Notes under the pieces: generated by a model
Told to the model about the DNA's origin: nothing
Databases searched by the model: none
What the model saw: only the letters and a program-made list of their open reading frames with translations
NCBI GenBank assembly: GCA_005882315.1
Contig: VBAR01000001.1
Location: 2,181,736 to 2,245,735 of the forward strand
Direction of reading: 5' to 3'
DNA length: 64,000 nt
Origin: Bacteroidota bacterium
GTDB lineage: Bacteria; Bacteroidota; Bacteroidia; Chitinophagales; Chitinophagaceae
Program-made: the position numbers and the translations under genes
Part shown: one piece after another, positions 46,692-55,913 of the stretch
Layout of the letters: each line of letters starts with the position of its first letter
Position numbering within the stretch: the stretch's first letter is position 1

Positions 46692-48499
46692 AATTTTTAA
46701 GAGGCATATCATTTTTTGTTTTGTTATTTATATCAATCGCAACAAATGCTCAGGATACTGTTCGTTATACCGGCAAAACACTTTCTAATGTGGATTATCA
46801 TCATGGGCAATTAAGTCCGGCAATTGGCGTACACAATATTCAGACCATGAGAACTAATAGAGCTGATAATAATAACACCACTTCATGGACGTACAACCAT
46901 GCACCGATGCTGGCTTATTGGAATAATGCATTTTACTTAGAATATTTGAGCAACCCTGTTGGCGAACATGTGGCTCCTGGACAAACATTACTGCAAACTT
47001 CTAAGGACGGATATAACTGGAGCAACCCTGTTGTTATTTTTCCTCCTTATAAAATTCCTGATGGATTTGTAAAAGAAGGGAAGAAGGATACAGCAAAAAA
47101 CGATTATGCGGTAATGCACCAGCGGGTTGGTTTTTATACTTCTAAAAATAAGAGTTTATATGCCCTGGCCTATTATGGCATTGCCCTGGCAAAAGGTGAT
47201 GATCCGAATGATGGCAATGGAATAGGTAGAGTAATACGAGAAATAAAAGCAGATGGCAGTTTCGGCCCCATTTTTTTCCTGCGCTATAATCATGCATTCA
47301 ATGAAAAAAACACTTTATATCCTTTTTATAAATCATCCGGAGATAAAAACTTGATTGCTGCTTGTGAAGAAATTCTTGCTACTCCTTTATTAATGATGCA
47401 AACGGTTGAAGAAGGAGATCGGAACGACCCGCTGATCCCTTTGCAAAAAGATTTTAAAGCATTTAATTATTATCATTTGCCAAATGGAAATGTAGTGGGA
47501 TTATGGAAATATGCACTTACAAGTATCAGCAAAAACGAAGGAAAGACATGGCTGTACAATCCAACAAGAGCACCGGGGTTTGTAAATGCTAATGCAAAGA
47601 TCTGGGGACAAAAAACTTCCGATAAGAAATATGCAACGGTGTATAATCCCTCGGAGTTTCGCTGGCCATTGGCATTAAGTATTAGTGATGATGGATTGAA
47701 ATATAAAAATCTCTTGCTTGTGAATGGTGAGATAACTTCTTTAAGATACGGAGGTGCATATAAAAGTTACGGCCCGCAATATGTTCGTGGTATCCAGGAG
47801 ATGGATGGTACACCACCCGGTGGAAATATGTGGGTTACTTATAGCATGAACAAGGAAGATATATGGGTGAGTAAAATACCTATACCGGTAAAAGATAAAG
47901 AATTGAAGCATGTAGATGATAATTTCTCTGATGCTACTGTAATTAATAAATGGAATTTGTATAGTCCTTTATGGTGCAGGACAGTTGTGCAGGATAAAAA
48001 ATTGAGTTTAGCAGATAGTGATCCCTTTGATTATGCAAAAGCTGAAAGAATATTTCCAAATTCAAAAAAAGTATCTGTTGAATTTGCAATAACACCGCAA
48101 CAAAAAGATTTTGGCGCACTTGAAATTGAAATAGTAGATGCAAAAGGTACACCTTGTTTAAGGCTAATGTTTGACTCAACAGGAAATATATTGACTAAGC
48201 AAGGTTACCGCAATAAATCGCTGGGTAAATACAGTGCTGGTGAAACTGTAACCATGAGTGTTGAATTAAATACTACAACAAGATTTTATACTGTAATTAT
48301 CAATGGAGGCAAACCAAATAACAATTTGTGTTTTGCACCGGTTGAGTCTGTTGAACGGATCGTTTTCAGAACAGGTAATACGCGACGTTTTCCGGATGCG
48401 GATACTCCTACTGACCAGGATTATGATCTACCCGACGCGGATCGAAGAGATAAGGAGGCGGTGTATCAGGTTCATTATTTAAAAACAAAAGCTTTATAA
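46688..48499 (+). CDS. Secreted beta-propeller (BNR/sialidase-like) protein with C-terminal beta-sandwich
   Basis: A 603-residue secreted protein (signal peptide to NAQ, about residue 22). Residues 40-410 carry propeller-type repeats with Asp-box-like TSKDGYNWSNP, SISKNEGKTWLYN and SISDDGLKYKN. The region after about residue 415 (HVDDNFSDATVINKWNLYSP) looks like a separate concanavalin-type beta-sandwich. No Arg triad of sialidases could be assigned. Proteins of this type in pectin loci include exo-acting rhamnosidases or lyases, but I cannot place this one. The start overlaps the GH43-like gene by 4 bp, so its function probably relates to it. Possible enzyme, specificity unknown. Confidence 0.6.
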   Translation: MKFLRGISFFVLLFISIATNAQDTVRYTGKTLSNVDYHHGQLSPAIGVHNIQTMRTNRADNNNTTSWTYNHAPMLAYWNNAFYLEYLSNPVGEHVAPGQTLLQTSKDGYNWSNPVVIFPPYKIPDGFVKEGKKDTAKNDYAVMHQRVGFYTSKNKSLYALAYYGIALAKGDDPNDGNGIGRVIREIKADGSFGPIFFLRYNHAFNEKNTLYPFYKSSGDKNLIAACEEILATPLLMMQTVEEGDRNDPLIPLQKDFKAFNYYHLPNGNVVGLWKYALTSISKNEGKTWLYNPTRAPGFVNANAKIWGQKTSDKKYATVYNPSEFRWPLALSISDDGLKYKNLLLVNGEITSLRYGGAYKSYGPQYVRGIQEMDGTPPGGNMWVTYSMNKEDIWVSKIPIPVKDKELKHVDDNFSDATVINKWNLYSPLWCRTVVQDKKLSLADSDPFDYAKAERIFPNSKKVSVEFAITPQQKDFGALEIEIVDAKGTPCLRLMFDSTGNILTKQGYRNKSLGKYSAGETVTMSVELNTTTRFYTVIINGGKPNNNLCFAPVESVERIVFRTGNTRRFPDADTPTDQDYDLPDADRRDKEAVYQVHYLKTKAL

Positions 48500-48506
48500 A
48501 ATAATT

Positions 48507-49919
48507 ATGTCATCAAATAACAAAACCACATTAGGAGTGATCATCGGCAATCGTGATTTCTTTCCCGATAAACTGGTAGCCGAAGCAAGAGCAGAAATTG
48601 TGAAACTGTTTAAAAGCTTAAGCATTACACCTGTACTCCTGAATGAAACAGAATCAAAATTGGGCGGGGTAGAAACATTTGCTGAAGCAAAAAAATGTGC
48701 GACATTGTTTAAGCAACATGCTGATGCAATTGACGGAATACTTGTCGTGCTTCCAAATTTTGGTGATGAAAAAGGAGTTGCGGAAACAATCAAGCTGTCA
48801 GGGCTGAATGTGCCGGTATTGATCCAGGCTCATCCTGATGACCTTGGGAAAATGGATGTGGTAAACAGGAGAGATGCATGGTGCGGAAAAATTTCCGTTT
48901 GCAATAACCTATACCAGTTCGGGATAAAATATTCCCTTACTACTAAACATGTAACTGCGGTAACCGACGAAACTTTTATTGACGATCTAAAAAAGTTTAC
49001 TGCAGTTTGTAAAGTAGTGAAAGGATTGCGTAAGGTTCGTATCGGTGCTGTTGGTGCAAGACCGGGTGCATTTAACACTGTTCGGTACAGCGAAAAAATA
49101 TTACAGCGTAATGGGATCTCAGTAACAACAGTTGATTTATCTGAAATTCTTGGGAACGCCAATAAGCTAAATGCTGATGATAAATCAGTAAAAGAAAAAC
49201 TAGAAAAAATTCATGCATATACAAATACCGGGTTAACACCGCCGGATAAATTAGTGCAGATTGCAAAACTGGATGTAGTACTCGCCGATTTTATGACCGA
49301 AAATTATTTAGATGCAACAGCTATTCAGTGCTGGACCTCCCTTCAAAAAAATTATGGCTGTAATGTATGCACCAGCATGAGCATGATGAGTGAAAACATG
49401 CTGCCCAGTGCATGTGAAGTAGATGTAACGGGTACATTGACAATGTATGCCATGCAGCTTGCAAGCAGTACGCCATCTGCATTGGTTGACTGGAATAATA
49501 ATTATGCAGACGATGATGAAAAATGTGTACTGTTTCATTGTGGCAACTGGGCTAAGAGCTTTTTGCCCGATATACAAATCAGCACAGCACCAATTCTTGG
49601 TACATCAGTAGGCACTGAAAACACTTATGGCGCATTAGATGGACGTACACCAGCATCTCCGTTAACTTACGGACGTATCAGTACAGATGATTGCAAAGGT
49701 GTTATGAAAGCATATATAGGAGAAGGTGAATTGACGAATGATGCACTGACAACATTTGGTAATCGTGCCGTAGCACAGATAAATAATTTGCAAGGGCTGA
49801 TGCAGTATGTATGCCGCAACGGTTTCGAACATCATGTAGTAATGAATGCAAGCAAAACAGCAGGTGTATTAAAAGAAGCATTTGAAAATTATTTGGGATG
49901 GGAAACTTATCAGCATTAA
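48507..49919 (+). CDS. L-fucose/L-arabinose isomerase-family sugar isomerase
   Basis: A 470-residue cytoplasmic protein of the FucI/AraA fold, COG2407 type. Metal ligands are suggested by CEVDVTG (Glu304, Asp306) and HCGNW (His344), with a GAVGARPGAFNTVRYS nucleotide-fold-like segment in the N-terminal half. These enzymes interconvert aldoses and ketoses. It directly precedes two transketolase halves and a ribose-type importer, so in context it may isomerise D-apiose to D-apulose or a pentose to its ketose. Fucose isomerisation would normally accompany fuculose kinase and aldolase genes, which are absent here. It is 7 bp after the propeller gene. The substrate is inferred, not shown. Confidence 0.7.
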   Translation: MSSNNKTTLGVIIGNRDFFPDKLVAEARAEIVKLFKSLSITPVLLNETESKLGGVETFAEAKKCATLFKQHADAIDGILVVLPNFGDEKGVAETIKLSGLNVPVLIQAHPDDLGKMDVVNRRDAWCGKISVCNNLYQFGIKYSLTTKHVTAVTDETFIDDLKKFTAVCKVVKGLRKVRIGAVGARPGAFNTVRYSEKILQRNGISVTTVDLSEILGNANKLNADDKSVKEKLEKIHAYTNTGLTPPDKLVQIAKLDVVLADFMTENYLDATAIQCWTSLQKNYGCNVCTSMSMMSENMLPSACEVDVTGTLTMYAMQLASSTPSALVDWNNNYADDDEKCVLFHCGNWAKSFLPDIQISTAPILGTSVGTENTYGALDGRTPASPLTYGRISTDDCKGVMKAYIGEGELTNDALTTFGNRAVAQINNLQGLMQYVCRNGFEHHVVMNASKTAGVLKEAFENYLGWETYQH

Positions 49920-49953
49920 TGAAGTAATGACTTGTCTCGGCATTTATGATTTG

Positions 49954-49973
49954 CCCCGGCATTCATGCCGGGG
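49954..49973. repeat. GC-rich intergenic palindrome (REP-like)
   Basis: CCCCGGCAT (49954-49962) pairs with ATGCCGGGG (49965-49973) around a TC loop. It resembles the core of the palindrome at 27589-27614. It lies in the 71-bp gap before the transketolase gene and may modulate relative expression of the isomerase and the downstream genes. Confidence 0.7.
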
Positions 49974-49990
49974 AATAATTTAGAATAAAA

Positions 49991-50815
49991 ATGACAACAA
50001 AAGACCTAAAAATAAAATCGATCAACTACAGGAAAAGAATCCTGAAGTATATCGTTGGCGCTAATGCGGGACATACCGGTGGTAGCCTGTCTTGTACAGA
50101 TATATTAAATGTATTGTACAATCATGTTCTTAATGTATCGCCACAAAATTTTTCATCGTCTGACAGAGATAGGTACATACAGAGTAAAGGACATTGTGTC
50201 GAAGCTTTGTTTGTAGTACTAGCTGATCAAGGATTTTTCCCTGAAGAAGATTTGAATACACTATGTAAATACAAATCGCATTATATCGGTCATCCTACCA
50301 AAAAAGTAAAAGGAGTGGAACAGAATACCGGAGCATTGGGACATGGTCTGCCGATTTGCGTAGGAACTGCCATTGCCGCTAAGATGGATAATAAAAATTA
50401 TAGAGTATTTACATTGATGGGTGATGGCGAATTGCCCGAAGGAAGTAACTGGGAAGCAGCGTTGAGTGCTTCACATTACAAGCTCGACAACCTGTGTGCA
50501 ATTGTAGACAAGAACAATTTGCAGATAACAGCACCAACATCGGATGTAATGAGCACCGACCCTTTGGATAAAAAATGGGAAGCATTTGGTTGGGCAGTAA
50601 AAGAAGTAAATGGTAATGATATTGATGAACTGAAGGAAGCATTTGCTGCATTGCCTTTTGAAAAAGAAAAACCATCGGTAATTATTGCACATACCACGAA
50701 GGGCAAAGGAGTAAGTTTTATGGAGAATGAACTGAAATGGCATCACGGCGTACCGAATAAAGAGCAGTATGAGTTGGCGCAACAGGAATTGGACAATGCA
50801 TTAAACGTAATTTAA
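49991..50815 (+). CDS. Transketolase-like protein, N-terminal (thiamine diphosphate-binding) subunit
   Basis: A 274-residue protein equal to the N-terminal domain of transketolase. The thiamine-diphosphate motif is GDGELPEGSNWEAALSASHY ending in VDKNNLQ. Substrate-region features include GANAGHTGGSLSCTDIL and SKGHCVEAL, and GHPTKKVKGVEQNTGALGHGLP. It works only together with the C-terminal subunit 2 bp downstream. Split transketolases of this type include the apulose-4-phosphate transketolase of the D-apiose pathway, which gives D-xylulose 5-phosphate and dihydroxyacetone phosphate. The context of a GH140, isomerase and FGGY kinase supports that role here. A role as a second general transketolase is possible. 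Confidence 0.9.
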   Translation: MTTKDLKIKSINYRKRILKYIVGANAGHTGGSLSCTDILNVLYNHVLNVSPQNFSSSDRDRYIQSKGHCVEALFVVLADQGFFPEEDLNTLCKYKSHYIGHPTKKVKGVEQNTGALGHGLPICVGTAIAAKMDNKNYRVFTLMGDGELPEGSNWEAALSASHYKLDNLCAIVDKNNLQITAPTSDVMSTDPLDKKWEAFGWAVKEVNGNDIDELKEAFAALPFEKEKPSVIIAHTTKGKGVSFMENELKWHHGVPNKEQYELAQQELDNALNVI

Positions 50816-50817
50816 GA

Positions 50818-51780
50818 ATGGCTGAACAAATAAATATACCACCTGGTGGAGATAAACCTAACCAGGATATTTTTTCTGAAACATTACAACGGTTAGCAGC
50901 AACTGACCGGGATATTATTGCTGTAACAAGTGATTCAAGAGGTTCGGGTAAACTGGTAGCGTTTGGAAAACAATTTCCTCAGCAGATCGTAGAAGTAGGT
51001 ATTGCTGAGCAAAATCTGGTAGGCGTAGCAGCCGGTCTTGTATCATGTGGTAAAAAAGTATTTGCAGTTTCACCGGCATGTTTTTTAACAGCAAGAGCAC
51101 TGGAGCAAATAAAAAATGATATCTGCTACAGTGATAATCCGGCTACAGTAGTAGGCATCAGTGCTGGTGTTAGCTATGGTGCACTTGGAAGTACACATCA
51201 CAGTCTGCATGATTTTGCTGTACTGCGAGCTATTAATAATGTCATCGTTGTAGCTCCGGCTGATAATTATGAAACAGCAAAAGCAACCGAACTCGCAGCA
51301 GAAAGCAAGCATCCGGTGTATTTGCGTTTTGGTAAAAAGGTTATGCCAGCATTAAAGCAGAATAATAGTGATGGGTTTGTTTTTGGTAAAGGCAGAGTAA
51401 TAATGGAAGGAAATGATGTAGCGATAATTGCGAATGGAGAAACGGTATATCCTGCTGTAAAAGCAGCAGAGAAATTAAAAACACAGGGAATTGCCGCTAC
51501 TGTTGTGAGCATGCATACGATTAAACCGTTGGATACGGAATTGCTTTCAAAACTGGCTTCAACATGCAAAGCAATTATCACGGTAGAAGAACACAGTGTG
51601 TATGGTGGTCTGGGTGAAGCCTGCGCATCCTATTTATTGCAGCAGGGTTTTACAAAGCCGTTTAAGATCATTGGTATTCCTGATGAGTATACTGTTACCG
51701 GTCCGCAACAGGATATTTTTAATCATTACGGTATAAGTGAGAAAGGAATTGCTGATGCTGTTCTTGGATTATTAAAATAA
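50818..51780 (+). CDS. Transketolase-like protein, C-terminal (pyrimidine and transketolase C) subunit
   Basis: A 320-residue partner of the preceding subunit, 2 bp away. It carries the pyrimidine-binding domain with the activating Glu64 in [14 protein letters not shown], the segment [21 protein letters not shown], and a transketolase C-terminal domain ([33 protein letters not shown]). Two-subunit organisation and adjacency suggest a heteromeric enzyme. In the apiose hypothesis this subunit pair consumes apulose 4-phosphate with glyceraldehyde 3-phosphate. 1-Deoxyxylulose-5-phosphate synthase is excluded by the split form and domain order. Confidence 0.9.
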   Translation: MAEQINIPPGGDKPNQDIFSETLQRLAATDRDIIAVTSDSRGSGKLVAFGKQFPQQIVEVGIAEQNLVGVAAGLVSCGKKVFAVSPACFLTARALEQIKNDICYSDNPATVVGISAGVSYGALGSTHHSLHDFAVLRAINNVIVVAPADNYETAKATELAAESKHPVYLRFGKKVMPALKQNNSDGFVFGKGRVIMEGNDVAIIANGETVYPAVKAAEKLKTQGIAATVVSMHTIKPLDTELLSKLASTCKAIITVEEHSVYGGLGEACASYLLQQGFTKPFKIIGIPDEYTVTGPQQDIFNHYGISEKGIADAVLGLLK

Positions 51781-51782
51781 TT

Positions 51783-52727
51783 ATGATGTTAAAACGATTG
51801 TCCTTTTTTTTATTATTGCTTTCTTGTTTGTTTATTCAATGCAAAAGCAAATCATCTGGAGATAAGAAACATAAAATTGCTGTGGTAGTTTCTACGCTCA
51901 ACAATCCCTGGTTTGTTTTTTTAGCGGAAACAGCAACCGCCAAAGCAAAAACATTGGGCTACGAAGCAAAAATTTTTGATTCGCAAAACAATACAGCTTT
52001 GGAAAGCGACCATTTCGAAAACATTATTGTCGCTGGGTTTGATGCAATTCTTTTTAACTCAACCGATGCTGATGGCTCTGTTGCCAATGTAATGAAAGCA
52101 AAAGCTGCTGGTGTTCCCGTATTTTGTATGGACAGAGAAATTAATTCACTCAATGCCGCCACTTCGCAAATACTAAGCGATAGTTATTCCGGCGCTGTTG
52201 CCATTGGAAAATATTTTACACAGCAATTGAATAAAAAAGGGAATTATGTAGAACTGTTAGGGATCGTTGGTGATAATAATACATGGGCAAGAAGTAAAGG
52301 TTTTCATAGCGTGGTGGATAATTACAAAGGTTTTAAAATGGTTGCACAGCAAAGTGCTGAGTTCGACCAGAATAAGGCGATGGAAGTAATGGAATCCATT
52401 TTACAGGCACATCCGGATATTGATGGAGTGTTCTGCGGTAATGATGGTATGGCATTGGGTGCTTACCAGGCATTATTATCCGCAGGTAAAGCTGATAGAG
52501 TAAAAGTGTTTGGCTTTGATGGAGCGGAAGATGTAATAACTTCTATCGGCGAAAATAAAGTGGCAGCAACCGGTATGCAGTTTCCGAAAGTGATGGCAGA
52601 AACAGCGGCGCAATATGCAGATGAATATATAAAGGGACGAAGGGATTTTCCGCAGAAAGTGCCCGTAGCAGTTGAATTGGTGACAGCAAAGAATATAAAA
52701 AATTATATCGCTTACGGAAAAAAATAA
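51783..52727 (+). CDS. Ribose-type ABC transporter substrate-binding lipoprotein (RbsB-like)
   Basis: A 314-residue periplasmic binding protein of the RbsB/Peripla_BP_4 type, anchored as a lipoprotein (LFIQC at about residue 20). The body starts [28 protein letters not shown], as in ribose- and xylose-binding proteins. It also has FCMDREINS and [17 protein letters not shown], typical of the hinge and second lobe. Together with the DUF2291, ATPase and permease genes it makes a complete importer. Ribose, xylose, arabinose, erythritol and D-apiose are all reported for the family; the neighbourhood favours apiose or its derivative. Confidence 0.92.
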   Translation: MMLKRLSFFLLLLSCLFIQCKSKSSGDKKHKIAVVVSTLNNPWFVFLAETATAKAKTLGYEAKIFDSQNNTALESDHFENIIVAGFDAILFNSTDADGSVANVMKAKAAGVPVFCMDREINSLNAATSQILSDSYSGAVAIGKYFTQQLNKKGNYVELLGIVGDNNTWARSKGFHSVVDNYKGFKMVAQQSAEFDQNKAMEVMESILQAHPDIDGVFCGNDGMALGAYQALLSAGKADRVKVFGFDGAEDVITSIGENKVAATGMQFPKVMAETAAQYADEYIKGRRDFPQKVPVAVELVTAKNIKNYIAYGKK

Positions 52728-52732
52728 TTAAA

Positions 52733-53362
52733 GTGAACAAATACATAAAATACTGTTTGCTTTTAGTTCTAGTTGCATTGCTGGCTTACAAGTCTGTGTA
52801 TTTTGAAAAGCTGAGTGCAAGAAAAAACAATGCTGCGGTTTCTTTTGACGCAGTTGGGTTCAGTAAAAAACTGTGGGAAGAAAAAATGCCGGAAAAGTTG
52901 GATAGTGCTATTGACCTCTCTCAACTAATTACCGCAATTGACAAAGAAGGCGAAACCTCAATAAACAAATACACCAATGCGCTTGCTATCGGTAATTATC
53001 GCTATGCATTGGTGAAGCTGAATGCAATTGTAACGGATGTAAAAGAAGATGAAGTAATGCTTTCAATGAAGCATGGTGATTCATTGCTTACCGTAAACCT
53101 GGCAACTGAATTTATTTATGGCAATGCCATACGTGATGCATCGGGTTTGGTACAGGTAAAAGATTTCCCTAATACGACTGATTTAAATAGCATTTCAGAA
53201 GAACTGAATAAAATTATCCGTACAAGCATATTACCAACATTTAAGACATCAGTTAAAAAAGGCGATAATTTAAATGTGGTTGCGGCAGTAGAATTGAACA
53301 AAGAACATATTCACTGGAGTAATATGGAATTATTACCGGTAAGAATTCAAGTAGTAAACTAA
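52733..53362 (+). CDS. DUF2291-family membrane-anchored protein linked to the ABC importer
   Basis: A 209-residue protein starting at GTG (52733). The N-terminal segment (IKYCLLLVLVALLAYKSVYF) is a membrane anchor and lacks a lipobox Cys at the right position. The rest is periplasmic, alpha/beta. DUF2291 genes are typically found inside ribose-type ABC operons between the binding protein and ATPase, as here; their function is not established. The stop is immediately followed by the ATPase start (0 bp gap), implying coupled translation. It may assist substrate delivery or transporter assembly (inference). Confidence 0.75.
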   Translation: MNKYIKYCLLLVLVALLAYKSVYFEKLSARKNNAAVSFDAVGFSKKLWEEKMPEKLDSAIDLSQLITAIDKEGETSINKYTNALAIGNYRYALVKLNAIVTDVKEDEVMLSMKHGDSLLTVNLATEFIYGNAIRDASGLVQVKDFPNTTDLNSISEELNKIIRTSILPTFKTSVKKGDNLNVVAAVELNKEHIHWSNMELLPVRIQVVN

Positions 53363-54880
53363 ATGCTGGAAGCAAAACATATAACAAAACGGTTTGATGG
53401 GGTGATAGCTTTGTCGGATGTAAATCTTCAGTTGCATCCGGGTAAGGTCAATGCCATCATTGGCGAGAATGGCGCCGGTAAGTCAACACTGATGAAAATA
53501 TTTTCTGGCGTACATACACAATACGAAGGAGAGATTGTACTGAACGGAGACGTCGTTCGTTTTGCCAACACCAAAGAAGCTGAAGTTGCGGGCATTGCCA
53601 TCATTCACCAGGAACTTAACCTGGTTCCTTATTTATCCGTTACAGAAAATATTTTTTTAGGAAGGGAACTGGTGAACTCTTTTGGTGTACTGGATAAAAA
53701 AAAGATGCAGCAAGAAACAGCTGTCTTGCTGAAAAGACTGAATCTGAATGTAAGCCCGTCTACAAAAATCGTCACATTAAAAGTCGGCCAGCAACAATTG
53801 GTAGAAATTGCAAAAGCATTATATACGAATGCGACAATAATAATTATGGACGAACCGACTTCTGCTATCAGCGATAAAGAAGTGGAAAATCTATTTGGGA
53901 TCATAGCACAACTTAAAAAGGAAGGAAAAACGATTGTATATATCTCGCACAAATTAAAAGAGCTATTTACCATTGCTGACAACTATATTATTTTAAGAGA
54001 TGGTCAAACGGTGGACGCAGGTGAAATGAGATCGGTAACACAAGATGAACTGATACAGAAAATGACAGGCAGGAAGTTGGGCTTTGAAAAATCAGGCAAG
54101 ACAATTAGTGATGCACCAGTTTTGTTAACAGTTAAAAACCTAAGCTTACGTCACCCGGTATTACGATTTACTGATGTACTTTCTGATATTTCATTTGACC
54201 TGCACAAAGGTGAAATACTGGGTGTGTACGGGTTAATGGGTGCAGGCCGTACAGAGTTAATGGAATCCATTTTTGGTTTGCATCCACGCAATGCCAGCGG
54301 GGAAATTAATATCAAGGATCAACCTATAAAAATAAAATCACCGGCTGATGCAATTGCTGCAGGTATTGCCTTAGTTCCGGAAGATAGAAAACTGCATGGA
54401 CTCGTATTGAATCAAACTATCAAATCAAATATCAGCATCACAGTATTAAAGCAATTAGAAAACTGGGGTTTGATATTAAACGGTAAAAAAGAAAATCAAC
54501 TTTCTAAAAATTACATCAATCAATTGGGTATTAAAACTAATTCTGATACTGCAGCCGCAAAAAGCCTCAGCGGCGGTAACCAGCAAAAAATTGTATTGGC
54601 AAAATGGCTGGCTACAAACCCACAGGTATTATTATTAGATGAACCGACAAGAGGTATTGATATTAACGCTAAAGCAGAAATTTATAAACTGATGAAATCA
54701 CTGGCAGCAACCGGAATGGGTATTGTGATGGTCTCATCCGAGTTGCCAGAAATATTAGCAGTTTCAGATAGAGTATTGGTGTTGTGCGAAGGAGAACTCA
54801 CTGCATCAATTCCAATTGAAGAAGCCACCGAAGCAGGAATTTTAAAATATGCTTTGCATAAAAACACAACAGCAGCATGA
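53363..54880 (+). CDS. Ribose-type ABC transporter ATPase (RbsA-like, two ATPase domains)
   Basis: A 505-residue cytoplasmic ATPase with two fused ABC domains. The first has Walker A GENGAGKST (residues 34-42), a degenerate signature LKVGQQQLVEIAKAL and Walker B IIIMDEPTSAI. The second has a degenerate Walker A (GLMGAGRTELMES), signature LSGGNQQKIVLAKWL and Walker B VLLLDEPTRGID. This layout is the hallmark of sugar importers of the RbsA/XylG/MglA type. It overlaps the permease gene by 4 bp. Sugar specificity is not determined by this subunit. Confidence 0.95.
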   Translation: MLEAKHITKRFDGVIALSDVNLQLHPGKVNAIIGENGAGKSTLMKIFSGVHTQYEGEIVLNGDVVRFANTKEAEVAGIAIIHQELNLVPYLSVTENIFLGRELVNSFGVLDKKKMQQETAVLLKRLNLNVSPSTKIVTLKVGQQQLVEIAKALYTNATIIIMDEPTSAISDKEVENLFGIIAQLKKEGKTIVYISHKLKELFTIADNYIILRDGQTVDAGEMRSVTQDELIQKMTGRKLGFEKSGKTISDAPVLLTVKNLSLRHPVLRFTDVLSDISFDLHKGEILGVYGLMGAGRTELMESIFGLHPRNASGEINIKDQPIKIKSPADAIAAGIALVPEDRKLHGLVLNQTIKSNISITVLKQLENWGLILNGKKENQLSKNYINQLGIKTNSDTAAAKSLSGGNQQKIVLAKWLATNPQVLLLDEPTRGIDINAKAEIYKLMKSLAATGMGIVMVSSELPEILAVSDRVLVLCEGELTASIPIEEATEAGILKYALHKNTTAA

Positions 54881-55857
54881 CAAAATCTTTAAGCATACAA
54901 CAAGTTCCAATTAAAAGATTTCAATCACTGATTGCGCTGCTGTTACTATGTGTCATTCTCAGTATTCTTACAGATAAATTTTTTACTGCTGAAAACGGGT
55001 TAAATGTATTGCGTCAAGTAGCTGTTAATGCCTGCATTGCCACAGGTATGACACTGATCGTATTAACTGGGGGCATTGATTTATCTGTTGGTTCGGTATT
55101 GGCATTATGCGGGGCAGTTACAGCCGGTCTTTTTAAAAACGGATTAGAATTCCCATCATCAGACTTGTTTGTAGGATTTACAATCACAGGCGCATTGCTT
55201 GCTGGTTTGTTATTGGGTGCATTGCTCGGCTGGTTCAACGGATTTACAGTTACAAAATTTAATGTACCTCCTTTTGTTGCAACCCTGGCTATGCTCACTA
55301 TTGCGAGAGGGTTTACCATGTTGTATACAAAGGGCCATCCTATCAGCAATCTCGGAAATGACTTTGCATTCATCGGCTCTGGTTCATTGATAGGTATTCC
55401 TGTACCGGTTTGGCTGGCGATTGTCGTTGTGCTGATCGCTGTGTTCATTACACAAAAAACAAAACTCGGCCGGTATATATATGCTATTGGTGGCAATGAG
55501 CAAGCTGCAAAACTATCCGGCATCAATATCAAGAAAGTAAAGATGACCGTGTATGCGATTGCAGGTGCTTTAGCGGCGTTGGGGGGTATAATTGTTACGG
55601 CCCGTCTCGATTCTGCGCAACCTAATGCAGGCATGAGTTACGAATTGGATGCGATTGCAGCGGTGGTAATTGGTGGCACTTCGTTAAGCGGTGGTAAAGG
55701 ATCGGTGTGGGGCACTGTGATGGGTGCTATTATTATTGGTGTGTTGAATAATGGATTGGTATTGCTAAATGTTTCACCTTTCTGGCAGCAGGTGGTGAAG
55801 GGTGGTGTCATATTGTTAGCAGTTATTATTGATAAGATAGGAGAGAAGAAGGACTAG
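54877..55857 (+). CDS. Ribose-type ABC transporter permease (RbsC-like)
   Basis: A 326-residue inner-membrane permease with about 9-10 hydrophobic segments. Family motifs are TGGIDLSVGSVLALCGAV, FNVPPFVATLAMLTIARG, LGRYIYAIGGNEQAAKLSGIN (coupling-helix region) and YELDAIAAVVIGGTSLSGGKGSVWG. It works as a homodimer with the RbsA-like ATPase. It overlaps that gene by 4 bp and is followed after 56 bp, across a small hairpin, by the kinase gene. Substrate is probably apiose or another pentose (inference). Confidence 0.95.
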   Translation: MTKSLSIQQVPIKRFQSLIALLLLCVILSILTDKFFTAENGLNVLRQVAVNACIATGMTLIVLTGGIDLSVGSVLALCGAVTAGLFKNGLEFPSSDLFVGFTITGALLAGLLLGALLGWFNGFTVTKFNVPPFVATLAMLTIARGFTMLYTKGHPISNLGNDFAFIGSGSLIGIPVPVWLAIVVVLIAVFITQKTKLGRYIYAIGGNEQAAKLSGINIKKVKMTVYAIAGALAALGGIIVTARLDSAQPNAGMSYELDAIAAVVIGGTSLSGGKGSVWGTVMGAIIIGVLNNGLVLLNVSPFWQQVVKGGVILLAVIIDKIGEKKD

Positions 55858-55881
55858 AAAAATTTTATGTTACCTGAATTG

Positions 55882-55901
55882 CTCTGGTCTTTAGACCGGA
55901 G
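55882..55901. repeat. Small intergenic hairpin (REP-like)
   Basis: CTCTGGTCT (55882-55890) pairs with AGACCGGAG (55893-55901) over a TT loop with one G-U pair. It lies between the permease and kinase genes. A CTTTAG core is shared with the outer arms of the 27556-27644 element. No T-run follows. Confidence 0.6.
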
Positions 55902-55913
55902 ACATAAATAAAA

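Noticed and set aside
55014-55634. 206-codon minus-strand open frame inside the permease gene
   Set aside because: It is antisense to a clearly recognised RbsC-like gene, has no protein family features and composition typical of a complement of membrane codons.
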